A DNA stretch of 36,192 nt from Accumulibacter sp. (GTDB taxonomy: Bacteria; Pseudomonadota; Gammaproteobacteria; Burkholderiales; Rhodocyclaceae): NCBI GenBank assembly GCA_031290495.1, contig JAITNL010000100.1, positions 1-36,192 of the forward strand, in the 5' to 3' direction. The notes below the pieces were generated by a model. That model made no database searches. It was not told where the DNA came from and saw only the letters and a list, made by a program, of their open reading frames with translations. A program made the translations under genes and the position numbers. How positions within the stretch are numbered: the first letter of the stretch is position 1; each line of letters opens with the position of its first letter. Below, piece by piece: positions 1-9,400 of this stretch.

Positions 1-52
<52 letters not shown>

Positions 53-318
53 AATTATTGTATGCGGATTTTCTGAAATGTCAACAAAAATATTCGTGTT
101 CATGGCTTTTTTCTCAAAAAAGTTGCAAAACCGTGACAGTTTTGCTGACGTTAAAAAATTTAAGTATTGCCTGAAATAACGCTGTTTGGTTGTTGAATGG
201 AATTGACTTTCTACGCTTATTTTTTCCGCTTGTAAAGCGTTATACAACAAAATTCGCGCCGCGCCGCAAAATTTTTGGTTATAGTCAAAAATCGGTTGAA
301 TTTGCGAAACCCATCCCG
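53..318. other. AT-rich non-coding stretch
   Basis: This stretch is clearly richer in A and T than the GC-rich genes around it, with several runs of A or T. Short frames here have no recognisable protein character. I could not place a convincing promoter with both boxes. It could hold regulatory sites for the downstream two-component genes or for a gene to the left of the window. Confidence 0.5.
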
Positions 319-528
319 CACTCTCCCGTAAGGGGGGATGGAAGGATGCCATTCATCGGACGGTTTTGGAAGCACGGAAAGGCGGAGCAGATGCTCCGCC
401 TCCTCGCGTGGCACCCCCTCATCCGCCCCTGCCGGGGCACCAACAGGCGGAGCGGATGCTCCGCCTCCATGCGTGGCACACCCATCATCCGCCCCTGCCG
501 GGGCACCTTCTCCCGCAAGGGGAGAAGG
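319..528. repeat. Intergenic repeat cluster with hairpin-bearing direct repeats
   Basis: Two direct copies of a unit of about 63 bp lie at about 380-442 and 445-507. Each opens with a hairpin: GGCGGAGC and GCTCCGCC around a 4-base loop at 381-400, and the same stem with one more pair per arm at 445-466. Each ends in the shared stretch CATCCGCCCCTGCCGGGGCA. The pair is bracketed by related sequences: CTCTCCCGTAAGGGG near 321, and at 506-528 a perfect 9-bp stem (CCTTCTCCC / GGGAGAAGG). The high GC and nested palindromes fit a dispersed REP-like intergenic element; no coding function is evident. Confidence 0.8.
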
Positions 529-727
529 GAAAGCTGACGCAAGTGGAGAGGAAAAATTCAGGGTAGGCGCGCGTTTGGACAAGCCGCGCGGCGGCGTAGT
601 CTGGCTTATCCACGGTTGTCTACCATTATTTTGACTATCTCCTTGCAAGTTGTTTCAACAGCCTCCCCAATGCCCGGCGGACGCCTAAAATGGCGAACGA
701 TTTCCTTGACCGCCAAAAGTCGTGTAC

Positions 728-1462
728 ATGAAAAAAATTCTGCTGGTCGACGACGATCCCGAATTGCGCCAATTATTGGCGACTTATCTGGGGCGTCATG
801 GTTTCGACACCTTGCTGCTGCCCGATACGCGCCAGCTTGACGCCTTCATCGAACGCTATCAGCCGCGCTTGATCGTGCTCGATCTGATGCTGCCGGGCGA
901 GGATGGGCTGGCCGCCTGCCGGCGTTTGCGCGCGCGCGGCGAGACGCGGCCAATCATCATGCTCACCGCGCGCGACGAGCCGGTCGACCGGGTTATCGGT
1001 CTGGAAATGGGAGCCGACGATTACGTCGGCAAACCCTTCGATCCGCGCGAACTGGCGGCCAGGATCGACGCCGTGCTGCGTCGGGGAACGCAAAATGCCG
1101 CCGCGCCAGTGGCGCAGGGCGGCGTTTTTCGCTTTGGCGGCTGGGAATTCGACCGGGCGGCGCGCCAGTTATCGCGCGCCGGACAGGCGGTGGCCTTGTC
1201 CAGCGGCGAGTTTGCCTTGCTCAACGCGCTGATCGGCAACGCCGGTCAGCCGATGAAACGCGAGCGGCTGCTGGAACTAACGCGCGGCGAAGACAGCGAA
1301 TCGTTCGACCGCGCCATCGACGTGCAGATGCACCGTCTGCGCCGGATGGTCGAGGCCGATCCGGCGCATCCGCGTTATTTGCAGACGGTATGGGGCATCG
1401 GTTACGTCTTCGTGCCCGATGCCGATCCCGCCTCTGACGCCGTTGCGGACGGCAAGCCGTGA
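728..1462 (+). CDS. OmpR-family two-component response regulator
   Basis: Cytoplasmic DNA-binding response regulator of about 244 residues. The receiver domain (about residues 1-118) has the acidic pocket D8-D9-D10, phospho-acceptor D52 in LIVLDLMLP, T80 in IIMLTARD and the invariant K102 in the KPF motif. A winged-helix trans_reg_C domain follows at about 135-235, ending in the typical VWGIGYVF. I chose the ATG at 728 (MKKILLVDDD) because it starts directly at the receiver; an in-frame GTG at 722 adds two residues. No strong Shine-Dalgarno is seen. The stop overlaps the start of the sensor kinase by 4 bp, so the two form a cognate pair. Family assignment is secure. The signal and target genes are unknown; OmpR-like regulators of this kind often answer envelope stress or osmotic cues. 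Confidence 0.93.
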   Translation: MKKILLVDDDPELRQLLATYLGRHGFDTLLLPDTRQLDAFIERYQPRLIVLDLMLPGEDGLAACRRLRARGETRPIIMLTARDEPVDRVIGLEMGADDYVGKPFDPRELAARIDAVLRRGTQNAAAPVAQGGVFRFGGWEFDRAARQLSRAGQAVALSSGEFALLNALIGNAGQPMKRERLLELTRGEDSESFDRAIDVQMHRLRRMVEADPAHPRYLQTVWGIGYVFVPDADPASDAVADGKP

Positions 1463-2883
1463 GCGGCCCGCGATTTTTCCGGGCCGGGTTTTTCCCCGGC
1501 TCGCTGGCGGTGCGTACCGTGCTGCTGGTGATCGCCGCCGTCGCGGTGGCGGAGATCACCACGTTCTCCCTGATTTTCCAGAACCGCAGCGCGGTACACA
1601 AAAATCAGACGGTGCGCTACATCGCCGGTCAGGTGCGGCTGCTGCAATCCATCCTGCCCGGCCTTGACGCCGAATCCAGGCAACGGCTGGAAGAGACCGA
1701 AGCTGGCGAACAGTGGCTGCAACTGCGTCTCGACGATGACCAGGTGCCGACCGACGAACCGCAATTCGGCCTGGCGCGCCTGCTGGCCGAGGATTTGCAA
1801 CAAGTGTTGGGAGAACCGGTCAGCCTCCGGCAGTCCGGACACGGCGGCGGTTTGTGGATCGGCTTCGACGCTGGCGGCGAGCGTTGGTGGCTGATCTTTC
1901 CGGCGCCGCGTTTCAAGCCGCACGATCTGCCGCGTGACCTGTGGCTGAAACTGGGGGGCGCGCTGGCCGTGCTGATGCTGATCGCCGGTCTGTTCGTGCG
2001 CGGCATCGTGCGCCCCCTGCGCTGGCTGGGCGACGCCGTTTCAGCCGCCGGCGAAGGCAGTGTGCGCCGGGTCACGCCATCGGGGCCGCGGGAAGTGCGC
2101 CGGCTGGCCGAGCGGCACAACACGATGCTCGATCGATTGGCGTGCGCCGAAGCCGAACGGCGCGAGATGCTGGCCGGTTTGACGCACGACCTGCGCGCGC
2201 CGCTGGCGCGTCTGCGCGTGCGCCTGGAATTGCTCGAAAACGAGGCCGAACGCGGCGGACTCAAACGCGACGCCGAGGACATGGAACGCATCGTCGGCCA
2301 GTGTCTGGATTTTCTGCGCAGCGAGGCATCGCGGCCGGAGAACGTCGAAATCCTGCCGCTGGCCGACGCCGTCAGCGACGAGGCGGCGCGTCACCGGGCG
2401 CTGGGGCATCCCCTGAACATCGTGGTCAGCAAGGAAGCTGAGGTCTGCGGCGTATCCATCGAGCGCGGTAATCTGCAGCGCTTGCTCGACAATCTGATCG
2501 CCAACGCGCTGCGTCATGGCGCGCCGCCGGTCGACGTATCGCTGTCCGTCGAGCGTCCCGAATGGGTAACGCTCCGCGTGCGCGACCACGGCCCCGGCAT
2601 TCCCGCCGCCGAACGCGAGCGCGTCCTGGAAGCCTTCGTCCAGATCGATCCGGCGCGCGCCACGCACGGCAGTTGCGGCTTGGGTCTGGCCATCGCGCGC
2701 CGTATCGTGGAAGGCAGCGGCGGCACGCTGGAACTCGCCGACGCGCCGGGCGGCGGACTGGAGGTGCGCATGGCGTTTCCCGATCAGTCGGTCATGCCGC
2801 GGGAAGGGCAAGCAAAATCCGATAGAGTGATTCCATGCGTAAAACCAAACAATAGCTCTCCCTGCCTTACAACCATGCCCTGA
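1459..2883 (+). CDS. EnvZ-like membrane sensor histidine kinase
   Basis: Inner-membrane sensor kinase partner of the preceding regulator. It starts with GTG at 1459, giving a GTGA overlap with that gene's stop. Order: TM1 (about 18-41), a periplasmic region of about 120 residues, TM2 (about 163-184), HAMP (about 184-235), HisKA with phospho-acceptor H243 in LTHDLRAPLARLR, then HATPase_c with N box (DNLIANALRHG, about 344-354), G1 (DHGPGIP, about 376-382) and G2 (CGLGLAI, about 406-412). The fold should end near VRMAFP (about residue 441). A further tail of about 33 residues carries no kinase motif and runs into the region encoding the lost N-terminus of the downstream DUF559 gene, so the original stop codon may have been displaced. 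Stimulus not inferable. Confidence 0.92.
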   Translation: MSGPRFFRAGFFPGSLAVRTVLLVIAAVAVAEITTFSLIFQNRSAVHKNQTVRYIAGQVRLLQSILPGLDAESRQRLEETEAGEQWLQLRLDDDQVPTDEPQFGLARLLAEDLQQVLGEPVSLRQSGHGGGLWIGFDAGGERWWLIFPAPRFKPHDLPRDLWLKLGGALAVLMLIAGLFVRGIVRPLRWLGDAVSAAGEGSVRRVTPSGPREVRRLAERHNTMLDRLACAEAERREMLAGLTHDLRAPLARLRVRLELLENEAERGGLKRDAEDMERIVGQCLDFLRSEASRPENVEILPLADAVSDEAARHRALGHPLNIVVSKEAEVCGVSIERGNLQRLLDNLIANALRHGAPPVDVSLSVERPEWVTLRVRDHGPGIPAAERERVLEAFVQIDPARATHGSCGLGLAIARRIVEGSGGTLELADAPGGGLEVRMAFPDQSVMPREGQAKSDRVIPCVKPNNSSPCLTTMP

Positions 2884-2918
2884 AAAAACGGGCGCTGGAA
2901 CTGCGTCGCGCGGGGAAT

Positions 2919-3239
2919 TTGTCTGAAGTTTTGTTGTGGCAGCAGATCAAAAACGGGCAATTTTTCGGTCTGGATTTTGACCGGCAAAAAATCATCGGCA
3001 GTTATATTGTCGATTTTTATTGCGCCGAGAAAAATGTTGTTCTGGAAATAGATGGCATCAGCCATGACAGTAAGGAAGATTATGATGCGCGGCAAGATGT
3101 TTTTTTGACAAACCTGGATTTGACGGTGATTCATTTGCAGGATATCGATGTAAAAAGAAATCTGTCGGAGGTGGTGATTTTTTTGTGTAACCACCCGGCG
3201 CTGGCGACTGCAGGCAGGTCTTTTTCCACAAAGCTGTGA
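2919..3239 (+). CDS. DUF559 family protein (Vsr-like nuclease fold), 5' end interrupted by an amber codon
   Basis: The product matches DUF559, small proteins related to very-short-patch-repair endonucleases. Visible hallmarks are LSEVLLWQQIKNGQF, then GSYIVDFYCAEKNVVLEIDG followed by a histidine (DxExDG..H), the presumed metal site. The open frame can start at TTG 2919, but the family's conserved N-terminus lies further upstream in the same frame. An ATG at 2835 encodes MRKTKQ, then a TAG at 2853-2855, then LSLPYNHALKKRALELRRAGN leading straight into 2919. The gene is therefore either a recent nonsense mutant, expressed from an internal start as a shortened protein, or affected by a sequencing error. 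The natural length would be about 134 residues; 106 remain. DUF559 genes often appear as isolated cargo, so horizontal origin is possible. Confidence 0.75.
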   Translation: MSEVLLWQQIKNGQFFGLDFDRQKIIGSYIVDFYCAEKNVVLEIDGISHDSKEDYDARQDVFLTNLDLTVIHLQDIDVKRNLSEVVIFLCNHPALATAGRSFSTKL

Positions 3240-3439
3240 CGATCCCTACCGCCTCTTCGGGACGCCCATCCTTTGGAGGGGCGGGGTAGCAGCGGCGGTA
3301 AGGGTGCCACAAAAAAGGGGGGGGGAACCAAACCTGTCTGTCTTTGCCGGTGTGCTGCCACGCCGCTTTCAAAAGCCAAGCTGTCCGCGCTCGACAAACT
3401 CAGGGACGTCGCCTCTGCCTGGTCATTTTCGACCCGGCA

Positions 3440-3475
3440 AAAAAAGCGGCTGCCGGTGTTTATCCGGCAGCCGCG
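3440..3475 (-). terminator. Intrinsic terminator of the pilus operon
   Basis: Read on the minus strand, an 11-bp perfect stem (GCGGCTGCCGG / CCGGCAGCCGC, arms at 3465-3475 and 3447-3457) with a 7-base loop is followed immediately by seven T. It lies 19 bases past the pilY1 stop, as expected for the end of this operon. Confidence 0.92.
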
Positions 3476-3493
3476 CGATCTTGCCAGCCAGGA

Positions 3494-6400
3494 TTACTCG
3501 ATGACCAGTTCTCTCCAGGAAAGGCGGCGCACGTTGTCGCCGGGGTCGCCGAAGGGGACGTTTCTATCGCCGATGAAATCCGCTCCCGATCCATCGCCTT
3601 GCGCCACGATGCCGATCGAACCGTCGGGATTCTGCACGAACACCGGGCTGGTCACCAGGAAGTCGCCCCATTTTCCGCCAGCGAAACCGTTGCCGTCTTC
3701 ATCGACCTCGTTGCCGACATAGCCGCCGGTCTCGTAATCCAGGAAGTAGACATAGCTCACCCCGGCGGGAACGCAGGCGCCCGATTGCGGCTTGTTGGTC
3801 ATCAGCACCAAGGTTCCCTGCAACAGCTTCATCGTCGTATTGACCCGCTCGCCGTCGGCGATGAAATCGACGTACCAGCCATCCTTGGTTCCCCAATCGA
3901 CCAGATTCTTGCTGATCTTCACGATGGGATCGTCGGTGACGCAGTAAGGATTGCCGGATGGACAAAGCCCACCGTCCTGCATGATCTGTTCCACAAAATT
4001 GGGGCACGCGGTATCGGACGGATTGACGCACGCTTTTGCCGTTTTTGAAGAACGCGGATTGCCGTAACCGTAGCTGGAGGCGTCTTCGATAACCCCCAGC
4101 CAGCGATCCTTGATCGCGTACACCGAGTGAATTTCCTCGGTCACCAGATCCGGCGCGCCGAGCAGCTGCCCCGTGCCGACGAACACCACGTGATTATTCT
4201 TCACCAGACCGAGTTCCGGGCGCGTGGTAACCGGCTGCGCGTTGAGCTTCGAGTCCTTCAAGGTCGCCAGCAGTCTCGCGTCGCCGACAATCTTGCTGTC
4301 TCCGTAGTCAGCGATGTCGTTGAGGTCGAAGCGCCACACATTGCCCAACAGATCGCCGCCATAAACCCACAGCGCGGTATTGTTGAGCATCGGGTAATTG
4401 GCCCACGCCGTTATTTTCGCCACTCCGTTGGGCGTCACGACATTGCCTTCGGAGGTGACGATTTCCTTGAGTTTCTCGCCGCTATGGGCGTCGAGCACGA
4501 ACAGATGCCCCTTGCCGTCACCGTCGCCAGTGTTGTTATACCCCGACGTCAGCAACGCCACCCAACGACCATCGGTGAGTTTGGTAATCAGCGGATTGCC
4601 GTAGCTATAGCCCAGATTCGGGTCGGTAAATTCCCACAGTCCCTTGGGATGCGCCGGGTCGGTCACGTCGAGCGCGTAATACCCCTTGCCGCCCCGATTG
4701 ACGCCGGCCACCAGAATCGTCTTCCACGTCACCGTGCCGGTGGCGTTCGGAGCGCAATTCTCGGTACAGATGTCGCCCATCACCGGCGTCCCGTCGGCGA
4801 AGAACTGGTGCCTGGAGGTGTAATTCTTGTCGGCCAGCTGATACAGACCGGGCAGCAGGAAGGTTGGCACGTAGGCCCACTCCTCGCGCCCGTTGCTCGT
4901 CTTGAAGGCGTGCAACATGCCGTCGTTGGCGCCGACGTAGATCATGCCCTCGCGGCTGAGCATACTCGCCCTGAAATTGCTGTAGCCGCGATCGACATAA
5001 GTCCACAACGGTTGCTGCACGTAGGCCGCCTCCGAATTGACGATGTCGCCCAACACGGACGCGCGCTGGCGGAAATACTTCGACGGTTCGTTGCTCTGTC
5101 CTTCGTTGCCGCGCTCCCCGCGCAGGAAATTCACCAGATGTTCACCGCCGGCGTTGTCGTGCTCCGCGGGCAGCAGGCATGTCGTTTCCGTGGTGCACAG
5201 CTGCGCCAGCCCTTCGATGTGCGGTTTCTTGAAGAACTTCTGCTGCTCCTCGGTCAGATTGCCCCACACGAAAGGCTTCAGATTGTCGTCGCTGTCCGGG
5301 GCGAAGAAATGGATCGTCCGGCTCGCGTAATCCCGTCCATCGAGCAGATTTTTGGCCGACCAGGTCAGCGTCTTGGCAAGATCGCCGATTGAACCGCCGA
5401 GGTCCCAGCGCTGCACATCGCCGGTCCAGCTTCCCGAACTGAACGAAACCTGGAAAGCTCCTGACTTGGGCTTGTTGTCGTCTTCGGTCAGGGCGCTGCG
5501 GTCGACCGTGATCGACGCCAGCGCGCCGTCCTTGGCGAGAACTTCCTCAAGCGCGGTACTGATCCCGGCCGCCACCGACGCCGGATTGTCGGCGCTGAAA
5601 TACGTCCCGCGCCCATTGACCGCCGTGTGCCACAGATCGTCGACCGTGGTTTGCTCGTTGGAGATCGGTTTGGGCCAGTTGCAATCGCCGTATTCCTGCC
5701 ACGAGCAGACGCCATCCGCCGGACGGGCATAGGTGCCGTGCGCGACGCTGTAGTAATCGCCCGCCGTCGCCGTCGGATCGTCAGGCTTGTCCGGAACCGC
5801 CACTTTGTAGTTGGCCTGATACTGCATCACCCCCGACACCCCAAGCCCCAGGGTATAGGTGGTCATATTCTGCCCGTACTGGGTGTTTCCGTTGGCGCAG
5901 ACATCGCCGACTCCGGTCGATCCTGGCGTGCAGTTCCCCAGCTCTTCGGTGCGCAAATCGTTCAGGAAATAATATTGCGCCACGTCGGCCAAAGTATCCG
6001 GTGTGGGAGTTCCCGCGCCGTCGGTACATTCGGTCTGCAAAAAGCTGGTGGCGTTAGTTCCCGCCTCACAGGTCTTGGGGGCGGCGCATTGGGGAGTTGC
6101 GGTACCGTTGATATAGCACCACGCCGTCCACGCATCACCGCTGCAAGTCGTCTTCACCCCATTATTGGCGTCGGAGGCGTCTTCGTTCGCGCACGTGGCC
6201 ACGGCGAAGGCGGCGGATGCGCCAGGCTTATGGTACGTGCACTTGGTGGTCACCCCATTGACGGTTCCAGGGACGCACACTCCGACGGAGCTGACCGGCG
6301 ACGGATTGGCTGCCGTGGCCGCCGGCACGACGGTGGATACTGGCTCCCAATCAGTGGCCGTTTCCTCCCGGAAGGTCTTGCCCGTTTCGTTGGGGAGATG

Positions 6401-9400
6401 GGCCGGATCGAAGCCAGGATAATTGGCGTCGGTGACTTTCTCGGTTTCCAGGAAGTTGGAGCAGCTGAAATGAGCGGTATCGGCGCATTCGGGGTCGTTC
6501 TGTACGGTGTAAACCCAATCGTTACTCAGGACATTCTCGCAGGTATACCGCGTGGCGACGTCATAAGTCGTACCCGCCGCCAGGGTGTTTCCGGGGGTAA
6601 AAGCCGGCAGCGCCGACTGATCAGCTGGACAAGCGCCCGTGACAACGTTGCCCCACGCCGAGTACCGGCACTCAGTGGCGGGATGATCGCTGTAGGGAGT
6701 GCAACTCGACACGTTGCTCCAGTCGGATTCCTCGAAGGCTTTCTCCTGGCACTGTATGATCGGGGCGTGGGTGCCCGCCGCCAACAACGCCGTCGACGGG
6801 GCTGAACTACTCCAGGCGCCTCCATCCGGGCAAGTTCCATTGGAAAATGCCGGGGCGCTTTGATATTTGCATAGCCTCCCTGTTGCAGCGTTAGTATCGG
6901 TTGTCGTGGAAGTACACGAAGGGGTTGCGCCGGGTTGGTTTGTCCAGTTTCCCCATTGGGCTATGCAAGTATCCGTCGAGACGCAACTCGCCTCCTCCAC
7001 AAAATGATAATTCCCTGACCAGGTGACATCGCACTCTCTTGCCGGTCCGGTATAGGTCGTGCCATTGGTGACGCCGGTTGACATGGGTGTTGACGCTGGG
7101 CAGACGGTAGAGTTAACCCAGGTCTCCGTGTAGAGGCCATACTCGCAGTCTACCCGGTCCTTGCCCTCCGACTTTATCGTACATGTACCGCTGGCGGCGG
7201 TCACGTAGTATTCATTGGCCGCCGTGCCGGTCGACCAGGCAACGTTACATTCCTTGGACGTGAGATTCGTATAGTTGGCCGCCGCCGCTCCTGGACAGTT
7301 CGGATAATCGGTATTATCAGTTATGACGTAAGAGTAAGTACACTTAACCGTGGCGCTCTCCACACAAGGCCCGGTCGCCACCGTGGCCGGTGTCCATCCG
7401 GTGTTCTGGCACAGACGTATCGTGGAAACGTCATATTTGCCAGCGCTTTCCTGACTCGGACTACAGAGGTCGTCCTGCACCCATTCGGCACTACTATTCC
7501 AGGGCGCCTCGGTCCAGGGCGCGTATCGGCAAGCGACGCCCCGGGTCGCGTCCGGCGAACAGGAACTCGGATAATCGACCACCGGATTGATGCCCGCGCA
7601 CGTCTTTGTATACCCTGTCGATGAAGCGGCGATACAGGGGCTTTCGTTGGTGGTCGTGGTTTTGTCCCGGCACAATATCCTCTTGTAGTAGGTCGTGCTC
7701 ACGCTATCGGTACCTTCGCCGGTAGTCACGGAATTACCGCCGCTCTCGATACAGGTCGCAACGTCGTACCACCCTTCTTCGGTTCCGGTCGTGGCCGCTA
7801 CCGTACATTCCACTTTACTGGTAACCGTCTTGCATTCGTCTACCGGTGTCGGCCCGACCCATGAGCCATCGATTTTTTCCCGCTTCATCGGCTGGACGAT
7901 CTGTTGCTGGCGCTGTTTGACCGTGGCTTGCATCGTGCTCGTCGTACGCACGAGGTGAGACTCCTTCTTCATCATCACGCTCTGGGTGCTTACGTACAGT
8001 GTGCCAGTCTTGATTTGCGCTGTTCCCGTTCGCGTCAGGAGAGGCGCGGTAATCTCTATCGGCTTGTTTTTCGTGTCAGCCCAGTAGCCGCCATTATCAA
8101 TTCCTTTATAGCTGTATTGCAGACCGATCGTGCGCGTTTGAATCGTCGCCGTCCGTTTTTGCAAGGTCGAACTCTTGTATTGCGCGACGTTTCTCGCTTG
8201 CTTCTTCCATTTCGTGATGTCGACGTACCACTGCGTGGTCATTTTCCGATGCCAGGTCTGGAGGGTCGGGGTGAGTGTTTTCTTGAGCGTCCGCGTTCTT
8301 CTCATCATGTAACCAGAACCGGCGTCGAGCTGCGGACGTATCACGGACAGCCCCGAAGGTTCCTTTTTGTCCGGGCCGTCCTGATCGCCGACGAGCGTTT
8401 TGCCGTCGACCTTGAAACCCGCGCCTTCGTTCCAATAGCCGTCGGTCGACAGAATCGTCGAGTTCGACTGGCAGAAATACTGCATCGGGTCGATGACGTC
8501 TACGCCGTTCAGCTTGTTGAGCAGTCCCGCGTAAATCCGGCCCGCGTTGGACAGCGCGACGCGCAGCGGGGTGTTGGCCCCGTCAACGGGGATCGCGGCA
8601 AACAGTTTGTCGTACCAGTCCTTTTTTTGCGTACCGCTGAACTCGGCGATATTCTGAAAATCGTAGCCCGGCTTGTTGACGCCGGGTTTGCTGTTGTTGT
8701 TGTTGATGGTGAAATAACCAATCCGGTATTTTTCGTCGATCGGCTCGAAGGAACGGCTGGCCGCCGACTTCATGGCCTGCATCCGCGTGCGGTAGTAAGC
8801 CCACCAGTTGGCGTAGTTGGTCATTTCTTCGGCATACGTGCAGGTGGCTCCCGCGCAATCGCGCGTCGCCGCTTTCGGGTACTCGTTGACGCTCGACTCG
8901 ATGACGGTGCGCAGGTTTTCACCGGGGGCTTGATTCACGTAAGCAACAGCGCCTTCACCCACGACGTAATTCGCCGACGAGGGGCGGGCAAAGGCGGCAG
9001 CGGCGGCAGTTTCGGCAAACGCCATCGTCCCGGTCTTGCCGGTAAGTATGGGCTTGGACGCAGTTTTGCCGGGCGCGTGGATGATGAGTGCGGTGGTGGA
9101 ACCATAAGCCAGTTCCGCGCGGTATCCGGCAATGCCGCAAGTGCCGGTTCTCTTGTAGGTGCAGGCATTGATGCTGTTGATGACGGCTTGGGCCATCGTC
9201 GCTGGCACCGTGGTGGGACCGACCGGGCCGGACAGGATTCCCTTGCCGTCTACCGTGATGTTGGTGACCGTGGTGCTGACGGTACCTGTAATGGCCAGCC
9301 GGCTTCTCCGGGGCGCGGGCATACGCGATTGAGTGTAGGTGGGAAGCGCTCCGATGCCTGTCAGAGCGTCGATCTTGGTGGCCTGACACTTACCCGCAGT

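Noticed and set aside
3244-3304. Possible larger cruciform (CTACC..GGTAG with inner CGCCC..GGGCG) near the DUF559 stop
   Set aside because: Stems are short and interrupted and no T tract or repeat copy supports it, so it is not listed as an element.
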